A DNA stretch of 64,000 nucleotides from Rapana venosa. Its lineage: Eukaryota; Mollusca; Gastropoda; Neogastropoda; Muricidae. The notes beneath the pieces were generated by a model, which was not told the origin of the DNA, searched no databases, and saw only the letters and a list, made by a program, of their open reading frames with translations. A program made the position numbers and the translations under genes. The stretch spans positions 1,725,282 through 1,789,281 of the forward strand of contig CM054155.1 of NCBI GenBank assembly GCA_028751875.1, read 5' to 3'. The number at the start of each line of letters is the position of its first letter. Position 1 is the stretch's first letter. Below, one piece after another: positions 1 through 11,700 of this stretch.

Positions 1-910
1 CCTGAACTTCTTGCTTCTTTCTTACAACGGGAAAATGTGTTTCTGTTCCACTCCCCTAAAACCCCCTTTATTATGGAGAACCCCAAAGGGTCCCTCTTAG
101 GACCAATTCTCTTTTTTATTATACATAAATGACCTTTCCTTCCATACAAAATCTAAGTGTGAACTTTTTTCTGATGACACAACCCTACATAAAGCCATAC
201 TGACATTAACTCTCTTGCAAAGACATTGCAAAATAGCACTAATCTTGTCAAATGGACTAACTAAACCACATGTTATCCCCCCCAAAAAACCAAAAACTGC
301 TTTTCACTACCAAAAAAACGCAAAAATCATCCATAAACATTCTCCAAACCCTATAAAAAAGGGAAAAAATCGAACGCCCCCTCACACAAAGTTTTAGGGT
401 AACAATTTATGAAAATCTCAGTGGGACGATCCATACCCCTCTGGCAAAAAAGAGAAAGAGTTACCAATTGATAAAATCACTTTCGGGGCTTTCCATTCAA
501 GAAAAACTATTCTTTTAAGCTTTAAAATCTTCAATGATTTTGCTTTAACCCGTGGATTTTGCAGTGAAAAACCCATGAAACCATTATTAAGTCTTATGGC
601 TCTAAATGGTTCTTCTGAAGAAGATACCTTTCTAGAGTGGATTATATCAGTTTTAAAAAAAACTTTTCCCCCAAACCAAGACAAGATTTACAAAGGTCAT
701 GTTTTTAAGTAAGACAAGACTTTTCCCCCCCCCTTAGAAGACGGGTTCCCCAAAAATCATTCCAGGGGTAGGAAAAACCGAGATCCCCAAACCCAGAATA
801 GATTTGTTCAAAACTACCTTTACTAGGCCCTGTGCTGTGGAACCCCCCTTCCCACTCATTTAGGCCACCAAACAATAACAAAAAGGTTTTAAATTTTTTC
901 ACCCCTTGAT
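1..910 (+). pseudogene. LINE reverse transcriptase, C-terminal half (decayed)
   Basis: Read across frames, the stretch contains the classic reverse transcriptase B-C motif region: a PQGSLLGPILF-like string near 75-110, then YINDL near 120 and a FSDDTTL string near 165-190, corresponding to the catalytic F/Y-x-DD box. Downstream pieces (LGVTIDENLSWDD near 395-425, AFHSRK near 490, LWNPPSHSF near 835) fit the thumb and C-terminal tail of CR1/Jockey-type non-LTR retrotransposons. Frame changes occur every few tens of bases, many in homopolymers, so the copy is dead, badly polished or both. The 5' part lies left of the window. The 3' UTR seems to run to about 1060 past a poly-C tract. The clade is uncertain; the RT identity is fairly secure. 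Confidence 0.75.
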
Positions 911-990
911 GCTCAAAATAAAAACCCCACTTTACTGTGAAAACAAAAAATATATCCCCCCTTACATTATACCAAATTTCCTCTCTCTTC

Positions 991-1027
<37 letters not shown>

Positions 1028-2734
1028 TGTCCTTTATAAGTGTTAATGTTTTACTTGTAATCGCTTTTGTTATTTAAAAATGACTTTAGAAATGATTTTT
1101 TTCCCCTATCCCACTTCTTTATTAGTCTCTAGGACAATCTTTAAAATGTACAATGTTAAATCACATGGTCAATGGTGATAGTGTTGTGAATTTTAAAAAA
1201 AATATGGAAAATTCATATGGGTTCAAAATGTATGTGGGGCTCTTCTTCTCTCTCTTTTCCCCTCTCTCTCTCTCTCTATCCGGGGTTGTTTTTTGTTTGA
1301 TTGTTTTTTTGTTTGTTTTTTTTTTCTTCTCTTTTTTCTTTAAAAAAAGTTCTTTCCCTTGCTTTTCTGCTTGAAAGTATGGTATGAGTGCATTTTTAAA
1401 TGTGACCCCCCTGGGGGGGGGACGGATGTAAAAAAGAAAATGAATACTTATTTTTGTCCTGGAAAAAAAATTTTTTTTTATTACTTCAAGGGAATGTTCT
1501 TTTTTTTAACTTTAAATTTGGGTTTTCCCCCCCTTTATTATGAGAGGATGGGTATTGCACTTATTTTATTTCCAGAATTCAATTTGCATGAACATAATTT
1601 AAAAGGTTTTTGTTGATCGTGGTTTTGGTATTTTAAAATTTAGATTTCCCCGAAAACCCCCACCCCCCCCCCACCCCAAAACTCAAACACAACCAAAACC
1701 CCCCACCACACACCCCCGCGCCGCGCCTCAAAAACACCACCCCTACTCACTCACTCACCCACCATATTCCTCCCTAAACGACTGTTAGTTTTTAATTTTT
1801 TTGGGTTTTTTTCTTGTTTTATTGTTGGATTTTGGGTTTTAAATTTTTTCTTTCATGACATAAAATTTAAAACGAATTTAAAATCAAAAATGATGTTGAG
1901 GGGATCCATATTTTTTTGGGGATTTAAAATTGGTTTATTCGAAATCACACACACCCACTCTCTGTCTCTGTCTCTCTCTCTCTCACCTTTTATCGTCCTG
2001 TTATAGTCTTTTATCCCTGAGAAGGATTTTTTTTTTATTTTTCAAAATTTATTGGATTTCCCTCTTATTAATTTAATGGGGCCCCATTTAAAATCTTAAA
2101 ATTTATGTGAAACAAGTAGGTTCCTTTTTGCCCAATGTGTAGATGGTTTTTTGACTTAAAGTTTGGTTTGTTTTTTTCTTGGCTTTTTTGTTCCCTTTTG
2201 TTTTGTGTTGTTGTTTGTCTGTTTTTCTCTTTTTTTTCACTTTTGTTGGTTTGGATTTTCCTTCTTTTTGTTGTTTGTTTGTTTTGGTTGGGTTTTTTGG
2301 GGGATGGGGGGGGGGTGGGGTATTTAGTTTTTTTATTTGTTGTTTGGGGGGGGGGGGTTTTAGTTGTTTTGAAAAAGGGGTTTTTTCCCCCCTTTTTTTT
2401 ATTGGAATGTTAATATTGGGTATTATTTATTTAAATTATCCCTCGGGGGGGGAGGTGTGGGGGCCCCGTTGCATTATTTCCCCTAAAAAAATTTTTTGAG
2501 CCCCCTTTTTATTGTTTCTTATATATTTATTTGTCGTGTTTCAATTGATCCGTTTTAATGCTTTATTTCCCAATTTAATTTTAAAGGGGAAAAATTTCTA
2601 ATTAACTTTTGAGATTTAAAATGAAAGTTTTATTTGATACTTGTCTTAGCGTACAAATTATGTATAGCTAATTCCAAAGTGCAGAGTCCTTTTTATTTTA
2701 CTATACATGTATTCATACAGATTTGATGTTGTCA
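911..2734. other. no gene; low-quality sequence with poly-C tract
   Basis: This holds a homopolymer C run at about 993-1025, T-rich and C-rich stretches and one SINE remnant (1400-1480). Open frames are low-complexity Phe/Leu/Gly strings from T/G runs and are not credible genes. Confidence 0.6.
1400..1480 (+). repeat. SINE family 1, 3' remnant
   Basis: The string GGGACGGATGTAAAAAAG followed by a T-rich 'acttatt...gtcctgg' block matches the 3' end of the tRNA-derived SINE seen complete at 30859-31215, with inflated homopolymers. Confidence 0.55.
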
Positions 2735-2785
2735 TTGATGCATGGTGTGAGTGCGTGTTGTGCGCGCGCGTGTGTGTAGTACAAG

Positions 2786-2820
<35 letters not shown>

Positions 2821-2825
2821 TGTGC
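2735..2825. repeat. (GT)n microsatellite
   Basis: Alternating GT with short CG interruptions. Confidence 0.95.
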
Positions 2826-3283
2826 ATGGGATGCAAATTGCTATACAATATTTGTTTCATATAGTTTACTATTGCTGTTGCTTCCCATAAAAGCACAAAG
2901 AATTTTTTACCTTACTTTCTGTTAGCCAAAATGATACTATTTACGTGGTTTGTTCTCCTTTATATTATGGAGGTTTTGCTTTGTTTGGCTCTGTTTTGGT
3001 TTGGGTTTGGGGTTGTTGGGGGGTTTTTTTGGAGGGGAGACTATTCTGTTGTCACCTCTCCCCTTGTTGTTGTTGCCGCTTTTGTTTTGTTCTTGGTTTC
3101 TTTGCAATTTTTTTCGGTGTTTCTGTGTTTTCTGTTTTGCTTCTTTCTTAATGTTGCTACATTTTTTCTCTCTCTCCTGGGTGATTTTTTGGGGGATTTT
3201 TTTTGTAGATTATTTTTCCCGTATACTGTGTAGTGTATTGCTATGGGCTTATTTTATTTTATTATCATTATCTATCCCTAAGG
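2826..3283. other. no gene seen
   Basis: T/G-rich sequence. Overlapping hydrophobic open frames in all three forward phases (about 2930-3240) reflect base composition, not a conserved membrane protein. Confidence 0.5.
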
Positions 3284-3345
3284 GCGGGACTGATGTAAAA
3301 AAGCACATGGGTGCTTATCATTATCCTCGAAATAAAAGAATTGTC
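3284..3345 (+). repeat. SINE family 1, 3' end only
   Basis: GGCGGGACTGATGTAAAAAA then 'gcacatgggtgcttatcattatcctcgaaataaaag' is the terminal part of SINE family 1. It is 5'-truncated and followed by a (CA)n tract and then a full SINE. Confidence 0.75.
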
Positions 3346-3357
3346 ATTGTCATGCAT

Positions 3358-3361
3358 ACAC

Positions 3362-3402
<41 letters not shown>

Positions 3403-3465
3403 CACACACACACACACACACACACACCACACCACACCCACACACACACACACACACACACACAA
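3358..3465. repeat. (CA)n microsatellite abutting SINE head
   Basis: About 100 bp of CA repeats with short AACA/CCA breaks, ending directly at the SINE head at 3466. Confidence 0.95.
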
Positions 3466-3822
3466 GGGGACGGGATAGCCTAGTGGTTAGATCATTGTGC
3501 TGGCAATCTGACGACCAGGGTTCCATTTTCATTCAAGGGGATATTTTCCCCTGGAGTTAACATCAGTGCAGACTCCACTCTCCCTAAAAGTCATTCAGAT
3601 GAGACTATAAACCGAGACCTCCTGTGCAAACGTGCACAGAACATCTTACGCACACATTAAATCCTGTTCCGCTTTTCGTAGGAGTAGGCCATTGTGTGCC
3701 GGTGGGAACAGATTTCAAAATTTACAAAGCCGCATACACACTGGGACTGGATGAAAAAGACATAAGTGCTTTTTCCCTTTACCCTTTGAAAAAAAGAATA
3801 AAACTAAATAAAATAATAGTAA
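3466..3822 (+). repeat. tRNA-derived SINE, family 1
   Basis: The head GGGGACGGGATAGCCTAGTG carries a Pol III A box (TAGCCTAGTGG). About 40 bp later a degraded B box (GGTTCCATTTTC) replaces the usual GTTCGATTCC. A central block (GATGAGACTATAAACCGAGA), a body ending in 'gactggatgaaaaa...', and an A/T-rich AATAAA-like tail follow. This is the tRNA-head, body, tail structure of a SINE. Same family: 19230, 30398, 30859 and (cut by a gap) 13469. It marks the left limit of duplication copy A. Confidence 0.9.
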
Positions 3823-5040
3823 GGCTTCCAGGTAGAAAAATTTAGGAAGGGAGGGGGGGGGTGAAGTTGTAAAAGGAATAAAGATTGTATGATGCACATA
3901 TCAAGGGGTACCCGGGCAGGGTCTAAGTTCAAAATTTTTAATTTTCACTTTTTTTTAATTTTATGATGGATGGGAAAACGGCCTGTTCTTTAAAAAAGTA
4001 AAATTTTCCCAGGATGATAATTAATTTCGATTTATTGATCGAACTCAAACCTTTCTACAAAAAAGGGGCAAAGGGGATGTTAGCAGAAGGTGCTTTGGTG
4101 CTAGCGGGTTTGGGGGCTGTGGCTTAAAGCACAGGCACCAGATGAGGAACAGGTCAAGGGTTACCAAACCATTAGAAGGTTGAGAAAGCATTGGGTGGCC
4201 AGGGTGAGGGGACTAGCCGCCTCAAAACTTTGTGGTTCCTTGATCCTAAAGCAGATAGGGGGCTTTTATACCATCCCTGGAATTTTTTTCCTGTCTATCG
4301 GGAGTTTGGGGGAAAAAAGTCCCTTGGTCCCTTTTTTTAAATATTTTTACAATTTTAAACAAAACATCCTGTTTCTGAGACTTCCCAGGAAGAACTGCTT
4401 TTTTATTCCGTCTTCCAAGCATTAAAAAAACGATCCAAAAGATAACTTTGTCCCACAAAAAGGGGAAAATTTGGGTTTTAATTTTCTTTGATTTTTTGGC
4501 TTTTTATAGTATTTTAAATGTTGATTCATATCAATAGGTTTCGTCTCTTTTTTCAGTCCCTCGTGGTGGCAAACACACCATTTGTGTAATTTACAGGCAA
4601 TTAATTCCCCTTTTATCTGTTGCCAAGTGCTGCTTCCTCTCTGTGGTTGGCATCGGGGTCTAAAGCATGTGGGTGTGGGGTACGTGCGCATGGTGTGTCT
4701 TGTTGTTTTTTTTGTGGCAGTGTGCTTTCGGTGTCTGGTTTTTCAAAAACTATGTGTGATGTGTGTGTGTCTCTGTTTTTCATATGTGGGGGGGGGGTTG
4801 TGTTTTTCATATGTGCGTGTGTGTGCTTTTGTGTGTGGTCTGTCTGTGTGGCTTGCGTTTTTGTAACCAAGCTGTGTGTATAGAGAGTGTGTTGTAAATG
4901 TTTTGGGGTGTGTGTGTGTTGTGGTCTGTGGGTTTGTGGTATTCTGGGGGCATGAGTTTGGGGTGGGGGTACTTTTGGGAGGGCAAGCGCATTGATATTG
5001 AAAGCATTTTGTTTTGAAGTTCCCCTTTTTTTTTTCTTCT
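3823..5040. other. no gene seen; parallel to 19591-20900
   Basis: Degraded counterpart of the gene-free stretch after the SINE in copy B. The right part (4650-4960) is GT-rich. I find no recognisable coding signal. Confidence 0.5.
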
Positions 5041-5775
5041 GTCTTGTTTTGGAGCTGTTCTTTCTTGTCGGGGTGGAAGAAGGAAAAGGGCATCCCGTTA
5101 AGATTTCCGCTGCCCCTACAAAACTGTTTTTCCCCCTTCACCCTGTCAAGCATGTCATCATCTACCCGATTTCTGTGGGGGCAAAAACGGAAAACAAACT
5201 TGACAACAGTTTTCCCCTTTGCAGCAACACCCTCCCAAATATCCAACCATAATCAAAAATTTTTTTAGCCTGGTCACACTCAGATGGGTTGCTTGATGTA
5301 ATCAATTTCAAATGCAAAAAAGCACACCCACATTTCTTCTGGAAAATGGGTATGTTTTCAGTTGGAAGATCAGGAAAGTTTATTGCTGTGCTATCAAGCA
5401 CAACCCCTTCCCCAATTTTAAGAAACTTTCTCAGCCTACATTCACAACACGCGGTACAGTGGATGCAGAGTCAAATGGCTGGAGATTGTTGCATCCAGGG
5501 TTTCCGGCATTGATGACATCTGCTCTTCAAAAAAAACTTGGAAAATGATGGCGTTTATATTCGAGACTGTTGCTTTCAAAAGGGGACATCAAGGCTGCCC
5601 AAAATATCCGAGGTTGTATGAACAAACACCCTAGCGACACCAAAAAGTGGGTCTTTTGTCCTGTGTAGTCCAGTGCGTCTCAAGGGTTCATTGTTTCCAA
5701 AACCTCCCTCCTCTGCCCCAGTCGTGACAAAGCCAGAACCCGATGCCCGGCCCCCGGCTGACACAACTGAGGATC
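5041..5775 (+). pseudogene. Transposase-like (DUF7869-type) gene fragment, copy A
   Basis: Garbled counterpart of 20900-21700. Recognisable pieces include HVKHVIIY near 5145-5170, a TPTFLLENGYVF string near 5320, and a SNGWRLLHPGF string near 5480. Copy B is better preserved and is the basis for the assignment. Frames change repeatedly here and no start or stop can be trusted. Confidence 0.6.
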
Positions 5776-6141
5776 CACCCCCATGCCCTGTGCATTCTTA
5801 CCACTAACCCCCGGACAGAGAGGAGGGTTTCAATGAGGGGGTTTTGGTTTCTTTTTTTTAAAAAGGGTTGTTTTTTTTCTCAGCTTTTAAAAAAATTTAA
5901 TAGAAAGCATAATTACTTTCCCTAATATTACAAAGGGTTGTTGACAATTGGTCAAAATTCCGCAAACATTGTCAGGAATCAGTCAATTAACAGAAATAGG
6001 TTTTTTCATGGTTGGGAAAACAGTGATCAGGACATGTCCAGTGATAAGATTACAGGCAGTTAAATGATAAACAAGTCCCGTGGTTTTTTTTTCTAAGGAG
6101 CACTACAACAGTGGGGAAGTGGCGTACAGTAATCTTGGGTT
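5776..6141. other. no gene; sequence between transposase-like fragment and Polinton derivative
   Basis: Matches 21701-22098 with base losses; no coding signal. Confidence 0.5.
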
Positions 6142-6354
6142 TAAGATAGCAAATGGGATTTAGGTCCTCACCAGTTTTTACAAACACCCCAATTTGGCCC
6201 CATGGCATTGCCATCTGGACCAAAGTTGTGTAGAATTTTACAAACAACGTGATTTACCCCAAGCCCCTTTAAACCCATCTCTCTACTAAAATAAAGTGAT
6301 CCCCCCCCTTTTTTGTTTTAAACTAAAACATAAAAATTATGCAATTATGCTAAA

Positions 6355-6615
6355 ACCAGTTTTTTTGAATAAAAAATTTAAAACCTGACAAGAATTAAAA
6401 AATCTTTTTTAAAAAACTAAACAATAAACCAACAAGAAATTAAAAAAAACCTAAAAAGAATAGAACAACCAAAAAACAAACAAGAACCTAACAAGAAATG
6501 AAACAAGAAACCAAACAAGAACTAAAACAGAACCTAACAAGAAATGAAACAAAAAACCCGGCAAGAAATCTAACAAAACAAAACAAAGAACCTGAAAGAA
6601 CTTATTCAAAAATTG
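6355..6615 (+). repeat. Degenerate ~12-bp repeat array (AAGAACTAAAAC-like)
   Basis: Repeated ACAAGAACTAAA / ACAAGAACCTA units. The same array lies inside the left end of copies B (22362-22555), C (42306-42545) and D (34378-34538), so it belongs to the element. Confidence 0.8.
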
Positions 6616-6639
6616 TTTAATAAAAATATTTTGAAAAAG

Positions 6640-7095
6640 ATAGACATCAGAATTGGACAAATTTTGCATAGACATCTACGACCTAGTCAACATTATCAAG
6701 ATGTTTTTCACTAAAAGGGTCTAAGGTGGACTTTGCTATAGGGCATGGTTTATAATGTGTTTTCCAGCAGCATTTGCAAATAGGAACAACAAAACTACAA
6801 CAACCTATCCTTATACGGGGATGTGTGCAGCTTGGGAAAAAAAGAAAGTTTAAAAAAAAACACCAGCGCAGTAGTATCATGCACCCGCAGCAAAAAGTGT
6901 AGTAATGGCACCCAAAAACCCAAAATCAATACAGAAACAGCCCAAAAAGATAAGCAACAGATGCAACAGCACCCAAAAAAGAAAACCCTACCACCTTAGA
7001 GCAAATTTAAAAAACAAAGTTATTTCCCCTTACAAGAGACAGTCACTAGATGAATGACTCTTCCAGCCTTCTTGCTAAGGCAGCTTGTTTTTCTT
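6640..7095 (+). pseudogene. Small Thr/Ala-rich element gene, copy A (decayed)
   Basis: Counterpart of 22588-23089. The start codon is lost ('catcagaattgg' where copy B has CATGAATTGT). Low-complexity AACA/CAACA-rich sequence is present but out of frame in several places. Confidence 0.55.
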
Positions 7096-8414
7096 ACCTT
7101 AGAAAGAAAAAACCAAAAACTACCCTTTTAAAAACCCGCAAAAAAGCTCGCCAAAAAACCCAAACTTTTCTTGCTGTTGATAAAACCAGCTAACAAAATA
7201 CCAATTATACCAAGCAATGCATCGCGACTTTGGACTATTTTTTTTTTAATAAATCAGATAATGGCTGAGTTGTTTTTTAACCCCGCTGTGCTGTGGGTGG
7301 GGGGGGGTTGGGGGGTGCTGCTGGGGCCCCTTTAGTGCATACCAAAATGGCTAATGGCAAACAAATGTGTATTACATGCAAAATGTTATGCCTTTCTTCA
7401 AAAATGTACGAATTTTTCGTTGGGTTTTTTTTTCTAAAGAATGGTGGATTGGGGGGCTAATTATGCCTGGTTGGTGGTGTGTTTTGGGGTTTGGTTTTGT
7501 TTGGCAACTCTGCGATTTTGTGTGTATTTTCCTTTTCATTTCTTGTTGGTTGCATTGTGGGTTTTGCAAACCCTTTATTTTTTTTTTTTGCCAAATTTTT
7601 TAAATTCCATTTATTATTTTATTATTTTTTGTTTCTTTTTTTTTCTGCTAAGCTGAATTGTAGTGTTGTCTGTTATTGTTTAAGACTCTAATCTTGCTTG
7701 GTTCATCTTGCAGTTTTTTAAGACACTGTGGATTCTCTCTTTATTTCCTGCCCAAGATTTGCATGTCGCTTCTTGCTAGCTTTTCTTTTCTAATCCCATG
7801 TGTGAGTCTACTTCACCTAGCTTTGCTACATTTAATTAAAAGCCTCTAATACTTGTAGTGCTTGATTAAGCCCCATTATTTCTTGCTTTGGTGGGGGTGG
7901 TTCATTTTTGTTTTCAGTGCTTGTCTTCGTCTGCATTGTGAAATTGTTTCCAACTCTAGAATATTTTCAGTTTTTGGGTTTTTGCTGACTGTGCTAGGTC
8001 TTGAAGTTGTGAACTTTCTATGTTTGTTGGTATGGCTGTTCAGCATTTTGTAGTTGTGTAACAGCTTTTTTGGTAACTGATAGTAGCATTGCATCCTTAA
8101 TACCAAGTTTTTCTGCATGGTGACACTTGATGTCTGCTTGGGTGTACTCTTTGCTAAAAACGATGGGGTTATTTTTTTGTTAATAAAACTTTTGTCCTGT
8201 GTGAGTTTCAGCATACAGATTGTCTTTGTTGTCCATATCATAGTCAGTATGGTCTAGTACTTCTGGTGATAGTTTCCCCAAACTTTTGTGAAAATCTTAA
8301 CCCTGCTTTCTAATAATTCTCTTCAGAGTGAATGCAATGGTGATGCTGCTGTGCTTCACTCATATCATCAGCAGGCATAAACACATCATCCATATCAATA
8401 TCATAATCCTCCAT
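7030..8414 (-). pseudogene. Coiled-coil/membrane protein of Polinton derivative, copy A
   Basis: The first ~34 codons are open and identical in style to copies B and C: an acidic N-terminus MEDYDIDMDDVFMPADDM. The start ATG (8414-8412 on the minus strand) lies only 43 bp from the divergent capsid-like ATG at 8458, so the two probably share a bidirectional promoter. One lost base after DDMSEA shifts the frame relative to copy B. The remainder is damaged, and 7100-7700 is heavily garbled. Confidence 0.6.
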
Positions 8415-8457
8415 TATTCTATTATTGTTCTTTTCTATTATGCTCACTAATACAAAG

Positions 8458-8890
8458 ATGGCACAGCAAACATTTGGAGCATTCCTTGATCCATACAGAC
8501 ATTTAAAAGATCTCCTTCTTGTTATTAAGGGGAACAGACAGACAATCGCTATCACAAACAACCCATCAACTATTGATGAAAATCAGATTCTGACTGTTAG
8601 GTTTCCTAATTTAGGAAAAGATGATGTTATTGTTCCAGACACAACTAGGCTTGCTTTTCAGATTGATCTAGAGTCTGGTGATGATCCAAACAGGACTGTG
8701 GTTGCAAACTTAAGGAGGGCTATCCAAAAAAATATTAATGTTAACTGGAAGGTTAACTTCAAGTGAATGTTAACCTTCAAGTGCTATCACTGAAAATGCA
8801 GACATATTCTTGATCTATAATGATTTCTGGATGATATCTGAAAAAAGAGATGGCCTTATTTATCAAGGTATAAAGGATGATGGTGACTAA
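8458..8890 (+). pseudogene. Capsid-like protein, N-terminal fragment, copy A
   Basis: An open frame of 103 codons begins at ATG 8458 (MAQQTFGAFLDPYRHLKDLL). It includes NNPSTIDENQILTVRFPNLG and DDVIVPDTTRLAFQIDLES, then stops at 8766 after a short duplicated palindromic insertion. The frame resumes for about 40 codons (ending near YQGIKDDG) and is then cut by (TG)n. I recognise the layout of a large protein recurrently encoded beside PolB in invertebrate Polinton-like elements. A role as major capsid protein is an inference. Another ATG at 8425 would extend the frame by 11 codons; 8458 is preferred because copies B and C share it. Confidence 0.6.
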
Positions 8891-8930
8891 AACATAGAGT
8901 TAAATGTGTGCCCGGCCATGTGTGTGTATT

Positions 8931-8947
8931 TGTGGTGTGTGTGTGTG

Positions 8948-8994
<47 letters not shown>

Positions 8995-9013
8995 TGTGTG
9001 TGTGTTGTACGCG
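8931..9013. repeat. (TG)n microsatellite truncating copy A element
   Basis: TG repeats directly follow the broken capsid-like gene, as in copy B at 24955-25050. Confidence 0.9.
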
Positions 9014-9100
9014 CGCGGCATGTTGTTTCATAATCATTCTACCTGTTGTGTTTTTTTCAGCAATCAGTGGCAATATCTTGCAATGGTAGATGTCATCAGA

Positions 9101-9105
9101 TAGAT

Positions 9106-9144
<39 letters not shown>

Positions 9145-9296
9145 TAATAATAATAATAATAATAATTTAATATATGGAATTAATATAGCGCTGAATCTTG
9201 TAATCTTGTCAATCATTAGCCTCAACATAAAACGTACGCTGGAGAAGGTGAAGATTCCAAGCATACCCTTGGAATGAAAACCATTCTCAGCCCAAG

Positions 9297-9339
<43 letters not shown>

Positions 9340-9345
9340 TTTATT
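9101..9345. repeat. (AAT)n and (ATC)n tracts with LINE/SINE-type 3' tail between
   Basis: An (AAT)n tract (9101-9165) runs into GGAATTAATATAGCGCTGAA, an inverted copy of the LINE/SINE 3' tail. About 100 bp of unique sequence follows, then a (CAT)n tract at 9298-9340. Histidine or methionine repeat frames here are not genes. Confidence 0.8.
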
Positions 9346-11249
9346 TTTTTTAAATTACATTCAATCAAGGGAAACTACACGTGCCAAATCATTTCCTTTC
9401 AAATGAGTTTCTTCCCTTTAACTGTCTGTTGCTTTGCGCAAGTCTGCTTTTGGATATAATAATATCATGAATGACAGGGTCATATTTCTGATTCGAAAAC
9501 GTACTGTGCAACAGTTCTTCACATGGAATAAAATCTCTTTTTGGTATGAAATGGGTCCTAGTTGGGTCAGATTTTGCAGCATATCTATCTACAGTTGATA
9601 ATCATTGTGGTATTTTAATATTAAGGAAACAGAAACAGGAGCATGCTGGGTGTAAGGGCAAACAAAAATTTGTGATATTTTATTACAATGCATTGCATTG
9701 CATTGTACATATAATTCATGCTGTTGTCCTTATGCAGTGTGCATCCCTATAGTGCAGCATCAGCTTTTTTCTTCTTGTTCCTGTCTGCAAGCTTGTCTGC
9801 CTAGATTAATGGTCTAGCCTTAATAATAACAGTAACAAGAAGAAGAAGAAGAATGGTGATGATAATGATGATGATGATAAAACAACAACAACAACTATAC
9901 TACTAACTACTACTACTACTATACTACTACTATCCTATCTACTTCTATACTATTGCTGCTGCTGCTGCGCTGCTGCGAACAACAACAATCATCCCCATCA
10001 ATCATCGTTATCGTCATAAATCATTTATAAAGCCGATGGCAATGACAGTAACGATGATGATGATGAGAAGAAGATGAGGGTTTGATGATGGTGGTGGTGG
10101 TGATAAAGAAGAAGAAAAAGAAGAAGAAGAAGAAGAAGAAGAAGAAGAAGAAGAAGATGGAATTTTTAGAGCGATGACAGTTGTGACCAGTTGTAGCCTG
10201 CTGGTGGTCATATTTACATCTCCACTCCCATAGCAGTCGAAGCCTCTGCCTTCTTCTACCCTCTTTCTTCCTTGTCATCTGCATGTCCTGTCCTGCCTGC
10301 TTCAAGGTACGGCTATGGTGTTTCAATAGTGTCAAAATGGCAATGATTGAAATCGATCATGGATCACCCTGTCTAACACAGTTGAAATCGAATATGGAAA
10401 AGTGAGGAGATAATGAAAAAATATATATTTAAAATTCACTGGGATAAAAACGAAGTCCAGCAGACGATTTCGTTCGTTCTTGTATTTAACGTCTTCACTA
10501 AATTGTATTAAAACGGGAGAAAAGGTTTTATTGCCCGAAGAATATAATTTGATAGGAAAAGAAGTCATGAACAGTTTTAAAAACAACAAAATAAAGGGAA
10601 AAAACACGCAACTAGAGAAAAACCCAAATTAAGAACTTAAGAAACGCAAATCTGGGCTATGTACAACAGAGTTACAACACCTAAGAATACTTTCGTGGAC
10701 AATTATACACATTTTCTTAGAAGGGAGACGATACCTGCGCCCACTCCTGCTGGTTACTAGTTCTACTTGAAACCATGGGACCCTTGAGGCACTGATTCTT
10801 AGTGAGTGCCATGTCGAAACCAAGAAACTGTTTCCCCTGACCCCCCCCCCCCCCCCCCCCCAACCCTTTTACCTTTCCAACCCCCCCCCCACCCTCTTTA
10901 GCTAATAACCAAAACCCCCCCCAAACCCCGAACCCCTTTCCCGAAAATTTAAAATTTAGAGTGCAGACCCCCGTCTTTCAATCAAAACAGAAAGGCTTTT
11001 GTTTCCTTTTTCAAGTTCCAATTTTTACGTAAAATTTGTCCTCTCTTCCTTTTTTTTTTTGTTAGATGCCTAAATATAGAGTGGAAAGAAAGTAAATTCG
11101 GTCAAAAAGGTAACAGAGGGTGAACTGGAAAAAATAATATAATAAATTAAAAAAATAATAATGTATGGATTTCGACGCTTTGATTTGTTGCTTACAAGAT
11201 TCAGCGCTTTTAAAATTCCATACATTATTTTATTAATTATTATTATATT
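9346..11249. other. no gene; mixed triplet repeats 9832-10160 and poly-C 10842-10862
   Basis: Matches copy B 25388-28130 minus its LINE insertion. The uninterrupted sequence GGGAGAAAAGG at about 10516 is the empty site of the LINE found at 26544-27318. Triplet tracts ((GAA)n, (GAT)n, (ACT)n, (CTG)n) lie at 9832-10160. No coding signal. Confidence 0.65.
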
Positions 11250-11700
11250 ATTTGTATAGCGCTGAATCTTGTAGATTAAAAAAAATCAAAAGGATTACTT
11301 TTTTTATTTTATTTTAAAACACTTTAAGTCACGAGATTTCTGTGCGTGAAATTGGGCTGCTCTCCCGGGGAGAGCGCGTCGCCACAAGAGCAGCGCCCCC
11401 CTTTTTTTTTTTCTTTGGTCTGCAACTGTATTTGTTTCCTATCAGAGTGGCTTTTTTCTAAGAATTTTGCCAGGGACAACTCCCTTGTTGCCGTGGTTTT
11501 TTTTTACGTGCGCTGAAAATTTTGTGTAACACACGGGACCTCGGTTTTGATCTCATCCCGAAAGACTAGCGCCCAGACCCACTCATGGTCTAATGGATGG
11601 GGGAAAAATTTCGGGCCCAAACGGGGTACGAACCGCGCAAAACACCCGACCCGGACTTTTCGCATTCTAGCAGGCGCGTTCCCTCTAGACCACCGATCCA
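11250..11700 (-). repeat. tRNA-derived SINE, family 2, copy A
   Basis: On the minus strand the head begins near 11700 (GATCGGTGGTCTAGAGG: Pol III A-box region), followed by a B-box-like GGTTCGTACCCC. The shared central block (GGATGAGA...) is altered here. A CCCGGGGAGAGC block comes next, then the tail with AGCGCTATACAAATAATA. Copy B (28130-28578) is cleaner. Confidence 0.8.

Larger units (their letters stand above)
6142..8905 (+). mobile_element. Polinton-like element, internally deleted derivative, copy A
   Basis: Same order as copy B: eroded terminal hairpin, short TIR remnant, ~12-bp repeat array, small plus-strand gene, minus-strand coiled-coil/membrane gene, plus-strand capsid-like gene cut off at a (TG)n tract. 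It lacks the DNA polymerase block of the full element at 41040-56383. No right TIR is present. The outer hairpin arm is degraded, so the left limit is set by alignment to copy B. Confidence 0.75.

Noticed and set aside
3268..3532. Cys/Val or His/Thr-rich open frames
   Set aside because: They are read from (CA)n/(GT)n repeats in every phase and both strands.
9298..9340. CRISPR or satellite-like array at (ATC)n/(AAT)n tracts
   Set aside because: Simple triplet repeats without spacers; eukaryotic context.
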